DNA of 64,000 nt, from assembly GCA_963825585.1 (NCBI GenBank), contig CAWGTX010000010.1, positions 1 through 64,000 on the forward strand. Reading direction: 5' to 3'. This document shows positions 16,102 to 24,218 of the stretch, piece after piece. The DNA comes from JAOUGY01 sp963825585 (lineage in GTDB: Bacteria > Actinomycetota > Acidimicrobiia > Spongiisociales > ZC4RG35). The number at the start of each line of letters is the position of its first letter. Positions within the stretch are counted from its first letter, which is position 1. Both the position numbers and the translations under genes were made by a program. Under the pieces are notes generated by a model, which saw only the letters and a program-made list of their open reading frames with translations, was not told where the DNA came from and did no database searches.

Positions 16102-16818
16102 TCAGCCGGCGTCGATCTGCAAGGCCCTCAACGCGATCTGAACCATCTCACCGAACGTCGTCTCCCGCTCCTCCGAACTGGTGGCGGCCCCAGTGCGGAC
16201 ATGATCCGACACCGTCATCACCGCCAGCGCCCGAGCGCCGTGCTCGGCGGCCAGCCCGTACAATCCGGCAGCCTCCATCTCGACCGCCAGCACACCCATC
16301 TTCTCCATCGTGTCGAACGCCGTCGAAATCGGGTTGTAGAACAGGTCGGCGGTGTGAACATTGCCCACCTTCACCGCGGAACCGGCCTCCTCAGCCGCCT
16401 GCACCGCCGCCCGGGTCAGTCCGAAGTCGGCCACGGCCGCATAATCCCAACCCGCGTAGCGGGCCCGGTTCACACCCGAATCGGTGCAGGCGCCCGAGGC
16501 CACCACCACGTCGCGCAGCTGCACGGTCGGGGCGATCCCACCACACGAACCCACCCGCACCAGTCGTTTCACGCCGTAGAACATGACCAACTCCGACGCA
16601 TAGATCGACGCCGACGGCACACCCATCCCCGTGCCCATCACCGACACCGCCATCCCCTGCCACGTCCCCGTGAAACCGAGCATGTTGCGGACGGCGTTCA
16701 CCTGACGCACATCCTCGAGGAAGTTCTCGGCGATGTACTTCGCCCGCAACGGATCGCCCGGAAGCAGAACCGCCTCTGCGAAATCGCCCGGCTCGGCAGA
16801 GATGTGAGGAGTCGCCAT
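16102..16818 (-). CDS. deoD: Purine-nucleoside phosphorylase, DeoD type
   Basis: A 238-residue protein over its whole length like bacterial hexameric DeoD, which splits purine nucleosides with phosphate for salvage. Seen: MATPHISAEPGDFAEAVLLP at the start, GDPLRAKYIAENFLED, VMGTGMGVPSASIYASEL, VRVGSCGGI (phosphate and ribose site), VLAVEMEAAGLYGLA (nucleoside-binding Glu pair) and the catalytic SDHVRTGAATSSEERE. AAAGGG is present eight bases before the ATG. No other deo gene is adjacent; hairpin repeats lie upstream. Confidence 0.95.
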   Translation of the reverse strand: MATPHISAEPGDFAEAVLLPGDPLRAKYIAENFLEDVRQVNAVRNMLGFTGTWQGMAVSVMGTGMGVPSASIYASELVMFYGVKRLVRVGSCGGIAPTVQLRDVVVASGACTDSGVNRARYAGWDYAAVADFGLTRAAVQAAEEAGSAVKVGNVHTADLFYNPISTAFDTMEKMGVLAVEMEAAGLYGLAAEHGARALAVMTVSDHVRTGAATSSEERETTFGEMVQIALRALQIDAG

Positions 16819-16865
16819 GAGAGAACCCTTTCGATACAGAACGGACCACGTGACGGTAGAGGGTT

Positions 16866-16940
16866 TTTGTGCCCCCCGAGCTTGCGAAAGCAGGAGGGAC
16901 CAGAACGCTTGTCCCCCTCGAGCTTGCGAGAGGGGGACAA
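16866..16940. repeat. Dispersed hairpin repeats, one degenerate and one intact (type A)
   Basis: 16909-16940 is an intact copy of TTGTCCCCCTCGAG/CTTGCGAGAGGGGGACAA; 16866-16900 is a decayed copy (GTGCCCCCCGAGCTTGCG). They separate deoD from the sortase cassette, both on the minus strand, so this pair could terminate the cassette transcript before deoD. Confidence 0.8.
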
Positions 16941-16980
16941 AGCTGCTGGCCCCCTCCCCACTTCGTGGGTGACACGGGCC

Positions 16981-17619
16981 TCAGTGTTGGTCGTCGGATC
17001 GCCTGCCGAGGATGTCCTGGGCGGCGATCACGGCGGCGGCATCGATCTCGATGCCTGCTTCGCTCAGCACTTCGGCACGCTCGTCGTCGAGCTCGGCGAG
17101 TTGGGCGAGTGAGGTGACGCCGACCTTCTGGAGCGCCTCGGCGGTGGTCAGGTCGACCACCAGGGTCAGATCGTCGCCGGCGTCCATCCACGGGTACAGG
17201 TCGGCGATCGAGATGTCGTCGATGGCAGGCGAGTCGGGCCCGGGCTCGCCGGTGCGGGACCGGTCCGCCAACTCACGGATGCGATCAGCGAGGGCCGCCT
17301 GGACTGCCGGTGGCACCTCGGGGCGGGCGGCCACATCGGAACGGCGCTGACGTCGGAGCGCCCACACCACGCCCACCACCAGTGCGACCAGGGCAGCGAC
17401 GGCCAAGAAGACGAGCAACACCAGGCCGTCCTCCGGTACGTCCTCGCCGCCCACGGGAGGTGGGGACTCCACCACCGCGGTGGTGGCCGTCGTCACCGGT
17501 TCGGGTGCAACAGTCGTCGTCGGCGCCACCGACGTCGTGGTGGTCGCCTGGGTGGTGGTTGTCGTGGTCGCCGGGGGGACGGTGATGACCGTCACCGGCG
17601 GAGACTGCACACTGGTCAT
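16981..17619 (-). CDS. Thr-rich single-span membrane protein with HhH-like tail
   Basis: A 212-residue protein. Residues 1-65 are Thr/Val/Pro-rich (SPPVTVITVPPATTTTT), followed by one membrane helix (about 68-88, LVLLVFLAVAALVALVVGVV) and ALRRQRR, so the Thr-rich part should face outside and the rest inside without a cleaved signal peptide. The C-terminal 45 residues (EALQKVGVTSLAQLAELDDE, RAEVLSEAGIE) resemble a helix-hairpin-helix domain. It overlaps the sortase gene by four bases. A shorter relative with the same N-terminal words lies at 29033-29425. Function unknown; presumably works with the sortase and its substrate. Confidence 0.7.
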   Translation of the reverse strand: MTSVQSPPVTVITVPPATTTTTTQATTTTSVAPTTTVAPEPVTTATTAVVESPPPVGGEDVPEDGLVLLVFLAVAALVALVVGVVWALRRQRRSDVAARPEVPPAVQAALADRIRELADRSRTGEPGPDSPAIDDISIADLYPWMDAGDDLTLVVDLTTAEALQKVGVTSLAQLAELDDERAEVLSEAGIEIDAAAVIAAQDILGRRSDDQH

Positions 17620-18302
17620 GCCGTTGCCCCCAAAGGTGTCAAGGTGGTCACGACGTTGTCGTCGTAGCTCCGCTCTGTGTGATTGAACGCCCCGCCGCAG
17701 GTCACCAGGGTCAAACGAGGGCCACCCTGACGGGAGAAGATGGCCTCCACATCCAGCTCGTCCTTCGGAATCCGAACCGTCTCGAGCACCTCGAAGCGTT
17801 GGATGGTCCCATCGGACAGGTGAACCTCGACCTCGTCGCCGGCCACCAGACGGTCCAGATGGAAGAACGCGCCCGGACCCTGCCCCGCCATGTCGACGTG
17901 GCCGGCCAGGACGGCGGAACCAGCCTCACCGGGTCGAGGCCCGAAGCGATACCAGCCGACCTGGGCTGCCGTCGCCGGGATTTCCATCTGACCAGACTCC
18001 TCGTCGAGGCCCGACGCCACCACCTCGGCGCTCACCTCGATCGACGGGATGTCCACCGAAACCGGAATCGGCCCCGACGACTCGCCCTCCGCCAGCCGTG
18101 CCGACGCCCACGGCACCGTCACCACCGTGGTGGTGGTGACCGCCTCCACCACAGGCACGGTCGTGGTCGAAGTCGAAGTTGTCTGCTCCGCGGCCAACGG
18201 TGCCGCCTCCCTGGAATCCGCCGGTTCCGGCGCGCCACCCACGGCCAGCAGGAAACCCACCGCCACGTAGGTAACGATCACCACCGAAACCCTCGCCAGC
18301 AT
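17616..18302 (-). CDS. Class F-type sortase
   Basis: A 228-residue exported transpeptidase. An N-terminal hydrophobic anchor (5-24) and a Thr-rich linker lead to the sortase barrel: VDIPSIEVSAEVV, LAGHVDMAG with catalytic His135, LTLVTCGGAFNHTERSYDDN with Cys202 and Arg211. All three catalytic residues are present. Sortases cleave a C-terminal sorting motif and attach the protein to the wall or to another protein. The gene sits one base after the DUF4397 gene, whose C-terminus ends in a sorting-signal-like tail. Its class (E or F) is by overall appearance. Confidence 0.88.
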   Translation of the reverse strand: MLARVSVVIVTYVAVGFLLAVGGAPEPADSREAAPLAAEQTTSTSTTTVPVVEAVTTTTVVTVPWASARLAEGESSGPIPVSVDIPSIEVSAEVVASGLDEESGQMEIPATAAQVGWYRFGPRPGEAGSAVLAGHVDMAGQGPGAFFHLDRLVAGDEVEVHLSDGTIQRFEVLETVRIPKDELDVEAIFSRQGGPRLTLVTCGGAFNHTERSYDDNVVTTLTPLGATA

Positions 18303-19114
18303 CAGACCACCCGAGCCCGTTTCGGCCGAACCGCCAGCACGACGGCGGCCACGAACATGATGGGCATGCTCAACCAGACTGCGCTGCCGGCCCGGTCACG
18401 GGTACCACCGGTGCCGGTGGGAACCCCCGCCGGCGTCACCTGGGGGGTCGTGACCTGCTGGGTGAGAATCGAAAAGGTCTCATCGGTGGATGACCCCACC
18501 GCGTACAACACGAACAGGGCGCCGGCAGGAACGTCGACCTCCTGGTCCACCAGGCCGACCCCGGCGGCGGACGAAATGGACAGTGGGTTGACGCCGGCGG
18601 CGACCTCGACCGTCGCTTCGTTGGGAGCTGCAAGCTCCGAAACCACCGGAACGCCGTTCACCACCACGTCGAGCGGACCCTCGGCCGAACTCTGACGGAT
18701 GGTGAGCCGGGCTTCACCCGCCGGAACCGGAGAAAGGTCGTTCACGTACAGCGCCACGGCGGGAGCCTCGTCGATGATCTGGGCGACCGCCGTGTAGTCG
18801 GCCCCTGCGTCGAGCGTGACCGACTCGTCGATGAGCGGCGTATCCGTTGTGGGATCCGACCCGGCCACGAAGATCTGAACCCCAACCTTTCCCGCCGGAA
18901 CCTCGATGGGGGCGCTCACCGCCTCGAACACCATCGAGTCGAGGACCACCTCGCCGTTCAGATAGATGTCGGCGGGAAAACCACCCTCACCGGGGACGGC
19001 GTGAACGACCGTGATCGTCGCCGACCCCGCCTCCTGCGCCAAGGCCGGCGCGGCGAAGACCACGACCGTCATCAACCCAAGAACAAACGCCTGCCCGCGG
19101 CGTGCGAACGACAT
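18302..19114 (-). CDS. DUF4397 surface protein, probable sortase substrate
   Basis: A 270-residue exported protein: signal peptide to about residue 27 (LMTVVVFAAPALAQ), two DUF4397-type beta domains (ATITVVHAVPGEGGFPADIY; ARLTIRQSSAEGPLDVVVNG), then VPTGTGG at 231, a hydrophobic stretch and a basic end RPKRARVV. This tail has the layout of a sortase signal with VPTGTGG in place of LPxTG. It is first in a three-gene unit with the sortase and a Thr-rich membrane protein. A paralogue with the equivalent VPTGSGG tail is at 29422-30237. Confidence 0.85.
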   Translation of the reverse strand: MSFARRGQAFVLGLMTVVVFAAPALAQEAGSATITVVHAVPGEGGFPADIYLNGEVVLDSMVFEAVSAPIEVPAGKVGVQIFVAGSDPTTDTPLIDESVTLDAGADYTAVAQIIDEAPAVALYVNDLSPVPAGEARLTIRQSSAEGPLDVVVNGVPVVSELAAPNEATVEVAAGVNPLSISSAAGVGLVDQEVDVPAGALFVLYAVGSSTDETFSILTQQVTTPQVTPAGVPTGTGGTRDRAGSAVWLSMPIMFVAAVVLAVRPKRARVV

Positions 19115-19216
19115 GAAGCCCCTCTCCCAGTTGTGCCCAAGGGCGAGCCTACGGGCCGCCCCTCATCCTGTCGATAGGCTGAGCGACCCGTTACACGCCG
19201 TTACGATTCTCCACAC

Positions 19217-19777
19217 GTGCAGCACGCAACACTCGAGCCATTCGCAACAGACCCCGTTCCCGTCGTGCTGCATCCGCAGGTGCACGGCGACGACCGTGGC
19301 TTCTTCTACGAGGCGTACAACGACCGCAGCTTCCGGACCGCCACCGGTTCGGCTCCGGGATTCGTGCAGGACAACCATTCGCGATCGGCCCGCGGCGTTC
19401 TGCGCGGCCTTCACTATCAAACGGAGCCCCACCCGCAGGGAAAGCTCGTACGGGTGGTTGCCGGTGCCATCTTCGACGTGGCAGTCGACATTCGGCGTTC
19501 TTCTCCGACCTTCGGACGATGGGCCGGGATCGAACTGTCCGAGGCCAACCGCACCCAACTGTGGGTGCCGCCCGGATACGCCCACGGTTTCGTCGTCCTC
19601 ACCGAGAGCGCCGATGTCGTGTACAAAACCACCGACTTCTACGCTCCGGAGTGCGACCGCTCGATCCGCTTCGACGATCCTGCCATCGGCGTGGCGTGGC
19701 CACTCGACGCCGCACCCATCGTCTCGGCCAAAGATCGCGACGCCCCTCTGCTGGTGGACGCCGACGTTTTCGACTGA
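19217..19777 (+). CDS. rfbC: dTDP-4-dehydrorhamnose 3,5-epimerase
   Basis: A 186-residue RmlC cupin, third enzyme of dTDP-L-rhamnose synthesis. Seen: HGDDRGFFYEAYN, SARGVLRGLHYQTEPHPQGK with the catalytic His, LWVPPGYAHGFVVLTESADV, and YAPECDRSIRFDDPAIGVAW. GTG at 19217 is preceded by TACGAT nine bases upstream, which suggests a leaderless or near-leaderless start. It leads a four-gene rhamnose operon. Confidence 0.95.
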   Translation: MQHATLEPFATDPVPVVLHPQVHGDDRGFFYEAYNDRSFRTATGSAPGFVQDNHSRSARGVLRGLHYQTEPHPQGKLVRVVAGAIFDVAVDIRRSSPTFGRWAGIELSEANRTQLWVPPGYAHGFVVLTESADVVYKTTDFYAPECDRSIRFDDPAIGVAWPLDAAPIVSAKDRDAPLLVDADVFD

Positions 19778-19833
19778 CCTGCAGAAACCCGGACCAAAGC
19801 GTGTAGGTTGTCGGGCTGTCGGAGGAGGGTTAC

Positions 19834-20805
19834 TTGGGACGACGCTATCTGGTCACCGGCGGAGCCGGTTTCATAGGCTCGAACTTCGTTCGGTACGTAT
19901 TGGGGGCCGAACCGGACACAACTATCACCAACCTCGACCTGCTCACATACGCCGGGGTACGGGCCACCGTCGACGAACTGGACGCCCTCGGAAGACACAC
20001 GTTCGTGCACGGGTCGATCGGGGATGCCACCCTCGTCGACCGGCTGATGGCCGACCACGACGTCGTGATCCACTTCGCCGCCGAAAGTCACGTCGACCGG
20101 TCCATCGAAGGACCGACCGTGTTTCTCGAAACCAACGTGGTGGGGACCGGAGTCCTCATCGACGCCGCCAGGCGCCACGGCGTGTCGAAGTTCGTGCACG
20201 TCTCCACCGACGAGGTGTACGGCTCGATCGCCGACGGCTTCGCCACCGAGGAAGCCGTGCTCGAACCCTCCTCGCCCTACTCGGCGTCAAAGGCGGGCTC
20301 CGATCTGCTGGTCCGGTCCTACGGCGTCACCTTCGGCTACCCCGCCATCGTCACCCGCTGCACCAACAACTACGGGCCGTACCAGTTCCCCGAGAAGGTG
20401 ATTCCCCTGTTCGTCACCAATCTCCTCGACGACAAGAAGGTGCCGCTCTACGGGGACGGGCGAAACGAACGCGACTGGCTCTACGTCGAAGATCACTGCT
20501 CGGCGATCCACATGCTCGTCGACGAGGGCACCCCAGGCGACATCTACAACATCGGCGCCAACGCCCAGCTCGCCAACATCGACCTCACCCATCTGATCAT
20601 CGACGCCCTCGGCAAGGACGACACCTCGATCGAACGGGTCACCGACCGCCTCGGTCACGACCTGCGCTATGCCGTCGACTCAACCAAGATCCGCAAGCTC
20701 GGATGGGCACCGGCCCACCCGTTCGATGAGCGTCTCGCCGACACCATCGAGTGGTACCGGGCTCGGGAAGACTGGTGGCGGCCAATCAAGGAAGGAACCC
20801 GATGA
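19834..20805 (+). CDS. rfbB: dTDP-glucose 4,6-dehydratase
   Basis: A 323-residue short-chain dehydrogenase/reductase, second enzyme of the pathway. Seen: NAD motif TGGAGFIGSNFVRYVL, FAAESHVDRSI, STDEVYGS and YSASKAGSDLLVRSY (Y-x-x-x-K), RCTNNYGPYQFPEKVIPLF, GRNERDWLYVEDH. The start is TTG at 19834, fixed by GGAGGAGGG five bases upstream and by MGRRYLVTGGAGFIG being the normal start of the family. Confidence 0.95.
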   Translation: MGRRYLVTGGAGFIGSNFVRYVLGAEPDTTITNLDLLTYAGVRATVDELDALGRHTFVHGSIGDATLVDRLMADHDVVIHFAAESHVDRSIEGPTVFLETNVVGTGVLIDAARRHGVSKFVHVSTDEVYGSIADGFATEEAVLEPSSPYSASKAGSDLLVRSYGVTFGYPAIVTRCTNNYGPYQFPEKVIPLFVTNLLDDKKVPLYGDGRNERDWLYVEDHCSAIHMLVDEGTPGDIYNIGANAQLANIDLTHLIIDALGKDDTSIERVTDRLGHDLRYAVDSTKIRKLGWAPAHPFDERLADTIEWYRAREDWWRPIKEGTR

Positions 20806-21665
20806 AGGGCATCGTCCTCGCCGGTGGCGCCGGCAGCCGGCTGTATCCGCTCACCCAGGTCGCCTCCAAACAGCTGCAACCCGTCTACGACAAGCCGATG
20901 ATCTACTACCCGCTGGCCACCCTCATGCAGGCGGGGATCTCCGAGATATTGCTGATCACGACCCCCCACGACATGCCGCGATTCCAGTCGCTGCTGGGTG
21001 ACGGCTCCACCTGGGGCATCCAGCTGGACTTCGCCATCCAACCCGAACCAAAAGGCATCGCCCAGGCGTTCCTGGTGGGAGAGGATTTCGTGGGCACCGA
21101 CCCGGTCACCCTCATCCTCGGGGACAACATCTTCTACGGTCGCACCGGTCTGGAAGAAGTGCTCGACAGCTTCACCGCCGGCGCCGTCGTGTTCGGCTAC
21201 CCGGTGAGAGACCCGGAGCGCTACGGCGTCGTCGAGTTCGACCCCACCGGCCAGGTGGTGTCGCTCGAGGAGAAGCCGACGGCCCCGAAATCGAAGTACG
21301 CCGTCCCCGGGCTGTACGTGTACGGCGGCGACGTGGTGGAGATGGCCAAGGCCGTCACCCCGTCCGCCCGAGGGGAGCTCGAGATCACCGATCTCAACCT
21401 CGCCTATCTGCGGGAAGGCCGGCTCTCGGTGCAGCTCTTCGACCGGGGTGTGGCCTGGCTCGATTCAGGCACCCATGACAGCCTCCTCGACGCCGCCAAC
21501 TTCATCGCCACCATCGAACACCGCCAGTCGATCAAGATCGCCTGCCTGGAGGAGATCGCCTACCGCTCCGGGTTCCTCACCCAGGAACGGCTGGCCGAGG
21601 TGGTGGCAGCCATGCCCAACTCCACCTACCGCGACTATCTCGAAGACGTGCTCGGCGAACCATGA
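20802..21665 (+). CDS. rfbA: Glucose-1-phosphate thymidylyltransferase
   Basis: A 287-residue nucleotidyltransferase, first enzyme of the pathway (glucose-1-phosphate + dTTP). Seen: KGIVLAGGAGSRLYPLT, SKQLQPVYDKPMIYYPL, LILGDNIFYG (metal-binding D), FGYPVRDPERYGVVEFD, SLEEKP, and RGVAWLDSGTHDSLL. The ATG overlaps the rfbB stop as ATGA, giving a normal N-terminus; an upstream in-frame start inside rfbB was not used. Confidence 0.96.
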   Translation: MKGIVLAGGAGSRLYPLTQVASKQLQPVYDKPMIYYPLATLMQAGISEILLITTPHDMPRFQSLLGDGSTWGIQLDFAIQPEPKGIAQAFLVGEDFVGTDPVTLILGDNIFYGRTGLEEVLDSFTAGAVVFGYPVRDPERYGVVEFDPTGQVVSLEEKPTAPKSKYAVPGLYVYGGDVVEMAKAVTPSARGELEITDLNLAYLREGRLSVQLFDRGVAWLDSGTHDSLLDAANFIATIEHRQSIKIACLEEIAYRSGFLTQERLAEVVAAMPNSTYRDYLEDVLGEP

Positions 21666-22498
21666 TCCTGATCATCGGGGCAGGTGGACAGGTCGGTACT
21701 GCGCTCATCGCCCGGCCCGGCACGATTGGCATCACCCGCCATGACCTGGACCTGGCAACCGCCGGCGAGACCGACATCGCTGCACTGGTCGACGCCCACA
21801 CCCCCGACGTGGTCATCAACGCCGCCGCCTACACGGCGGTCGACCGCGCCGAGACCGAGGAAGACCTCGCCACCCGCATCAACGGCGAAGCGGTGGGAAC
21901 GATGGCGCGGGTGTGCGCCTCACGCCGCATCCCCTTCGTCACCTACTCCACCGATTATGTCTTCGACGGCAACGGCACCCGCCCCTACCTCGAAACCGAC
22001 CCGGTCGACCCGGTCAACGCCTACGGCCGATCCAAACTCGTCGGCGAACGAGCCGTGCTCGCCGCCGGTGACACCGGTCTCGTCATCCGAACGTCATGGG
22101 TGATCTCGGACACCCACCCCAACTTCGTCGCCACCATGCTCCGCCTGACCGGAGAAGGCCGCCGGCTCAATGTGATCGATGACCAGCGCGGCCGCCCCAC
22201 GATCGCATCAGACCTCGCCGCCGCCACCCTCCAGGCTGTCCGCGTGGGCGCCACCGGCATCCTCCACCTCGCCAACCACGGCGAAGCCAGCTGGTACGAA
22301 CTCGCCCGCACCGCGGTGGAACTCGGCGGTCGTGACCCCGACCTGATCCAGCCCTGCACCACCGCCGACTACCCCACCCCCGCCAAACGGCCCGCATACT
22401 CCACCCTCGACACCACCCGCGCCGAGATGATCGGCGTGCCACCCTTGCCCGACTGGCGGAAGTCGCTGCCCACCGTCGTCGGCGCGCTCGTTGGGTGA
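21662..22498 (+). CDS. rfbD: dTDP-4-dehydrorhamnose reductase
   Basis: A 278-residue RmlD, last step to dTDP-L-rhamnose. Seen: IIGAGGQVGTAL, NAAAYTAVDRAETEED, TDYVFDGNGTRPYLETDPVD, NAYGRSKLVGERAV (Y-x-x-x-K) and the C-terminal RPAYSTLDTTR. Overlaps rfbA by four bases. With the three genes before it the rhamnose pathway is complete; no glycosyltransferase follows, so where the sugar is used is not shown here. Confidence 0.95.
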   Translation: MILIIGAGGQVGTALIARPGTIGITRHDLDLATAGETDIAALVDAHTPDVVINAAAYTAVDRAETEEDLATRINGEAVGTMARVCASRRIPFVTYSTDYVFDGNGTRPYLETDPVDPVNAYGRSKLVGERAVLAAGDTGLVIRTSWVISDTHPNFVATMLRLTGEGRRLNVIDDQRGRPTIASDLAAATLQAVRVGATGILHLANHGEASWYELARTAVELGGRDPDLIQPCTTADYPTPAKRPAYSTLDTTRAEMIGVPPLPDWRKSLPTVVGALVG

Positions 22499-22570
22499 GC
22501 GGTCCAACCACCGGCGATCGTGGTCCCGGCGTCGGCGACTACCCTCATCTCACCTCGACAGGAGCCACCC

Positions 22571-23728
22571 ATCAGCTTCGGAACTGCCGTCACGCTGGCG
22601 ACCGAGCGGCTCGTCGATCCGGTCGAGGGCATGCACCGCGCCATTTCCGGGCGCTGGTTCGACGCCCTCGGCCCGGTCGCCCGACCGATCCGCAGGATCC
22701 ACGACACCATCTGCGACACCACCTATGGCGTGGTTCGTCTCGGCGCCACCGCTCTCGGGGTGGGCCTCGACCTCGGAGTGCACGTCTCGACAGACTCGCG
22801 TGACGCCACCCAGGCCGTCGTGAACGGCCTGTGGGGGGACGCCCTCGGACGTCATGAGGCTCGTCTGGCCACGGCGATGGGCATTCGGGGTCGGAACTCC
22901 CAACCCGTTGCCGCCGACGACGCCCTGGCGGCATCGTTCCCCTCCGCCACCGGGCGACTGGTGGTGCTGGTGCACGGATGGGCCGAGACCGAACACTGCT
23001 GGCGGGGAACCGAGAACGGCACAGGACTACTGGCGGCTCTGGAGATGGATCCCCTTCACACCCCGCTCACCGTCAGATACAACAGCGGGCTGCGCATCTC
23101 CCACAACGGCTCCCTCCTGGCCGGACTGCTCGAAGATGTGTGTGCCCACTGGCCGGTGGAGGTCGAGTCGATCTCGCTGGTCGGACACTCGATGGGCGGG
23201 CTGGTGATCAGGAGCGCCTGCACCATGGGGGCGGCAGCCGGACATGACTGGGTGGACCGTGTCAGCGACGTGGTCACCCTGGGCACACCGCATGGTGGCG
23301 CACCGCTCGAGAAGTTGGTCAACGTGGCGGCCTGGGGGCTGCGGTTCGCCCCCGAATCCCGCCCACTCGCCGACTACCTCGATACCCGCAGCGGAGGCCT
23401 CAAGGATCTCCGCTTCGGCGCCATCGCCGAGGAGGACTGGCGGGATCACGACGCCGACGCCCTGCTCCGCAACACCGTCGGCGACCACGATCTGCCCGCA
23501 GGTATCGACCATCACTTCGTGTCGGGCGTCGTCACAGCCGACCCGAGGCACCCGGTCGGGGCGCTGGTGGGAGATCTGATCGTGCGAACCAGCAGTGGTT
23601 CCGGTGGATCGAAGCTCACCCCCACCGACTCGGTCGTCGTCGGGTCGGTGAACCACTCCCGCCTGGTCGATGACCCGATCGTGATCGATCACATCCTGCG
23701 GTGGGTGGTCAGACCGAGTTCGGCCTGA
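22571..23728 (+). CDS. Alpha/beta hydrolase, lipase/PGAP1-like
   Basis: A protein of about 385 residues. Core: GRLVVLVHGWAETEHCWRGT (oxyanion region), SLVGHSMGGLVIRSAC (G-x-S-x-G nucleophile) and VVTLGTPHGGAPLEKLVN, typical of triacylglycerol-lipase/PGAP1-like hydrolases; a late His is likely in SVNHSRLVDDP. The N-terminal 100 residues are specific to this subfamily. Start: AGGAG (22560-22564) stands six bases before an ATC at 22571, downstream of a TACCCT -10 at 22540; the nearest in-frame alternatives are GTG 22520, upstream of that -10, and ATG 22631. The stop is certain, the start is not. Confidence 0.8.
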   Translation: MSFGTAVTLATERLVDPVEGMHRAISGRWFDALGPVARPIRRIHDTICDTTYGVVRLGATALGVGLDLGVHVSTDSRDATQAVVNGLWGDALGRHEARLATAMGIRGRNSQPVAADDALAASFPSATGRLVVLVHGWAETEHCWRGTENGTGLLAALEMDPLHTPLTVRYNSGLRISHNGSLLAGLLEDVCAHWPVEVESISLVGHSMGGLVIRSACTMGAAAGHDWVDRVSDVVTLGTPHGGAPLEKLVNVAAWGLRFAPESRPLADYLDTRSGGLKDLRFGAIAEEDWRDHDADALLRNTVGDHDLPAGIDHHFVSGVVTADPRHPVGALVGDLIVRTSSGSGGSKLTPTDSVVVGSVNHSRLVDDPIVIDHILRWVVRPSSA

Positions 23729-23818
23729 CCACCCACCCGTCGAAACCGCCGGAACGTGGCGCAGTCAAGAGCCGATCGAATGCTGCGTACCACCGCGCCG
23801 GTCACCAGCGCCGCCGAC

Positions 23819-24175
23819 TCAGCCGCTTCCGGACAGGTCACCGGACAGGCCGAACCATGCGTAGCCCTCGTCGACGACGATCACCGCCCGGGCGCCTCCA
23901 GCGGCCTCGGTGATGGCGGAGACGTCGAGGGGCGACACCGTTCGCAGGTCGAGCACCGTCGCCTCGATCCCTCGCCGACTGCGCGCCGCCTCCATGGCCC
24001 GGTGGACGCCCACCGCCACCGACACCATCGCCAGGTCGGAACCGGTGCGGCGCACCACGGCCCGGCCGAGAGGGATCGATCCGATGGTGCCGACGGTCGG
24101 CACCGTCGCATCGCCCACCGGCGGCCCCGGAGCGAGCGGCCACCCGCCAGGGGAAAGAACAGTCCGTCGAGCCAT
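23819..24175 (-). pseudogene. Fragment of a 2-oxoacid dehydrogenase E1-beta (transketolase C-terminal domain)
   Basis: A 118-codon frame whose middle (IPLGRAVVRRTGSDLAMVSV, IEATVLDLRTVSPLDVSAIT, ARAVIVVDEGYAWFGLSGDL) is the transketolase C-terminal domain of E1-beta subunits. A full subunit has about 325-340 residues; the pyrimidine-binding domain is missing upstream and the last 50 or so residues downstream. No E1-alpha is adjacent. A complete E1 pair is at 53683-55661. It is divergent from the CapA-family gene with 43 bases between. Confidence 0.65.
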
Positions 24176-24218
24176 CCGCCACTACCTGCTCGACCACGGT
24201 TGCGGTAGTGGAGGGGTG

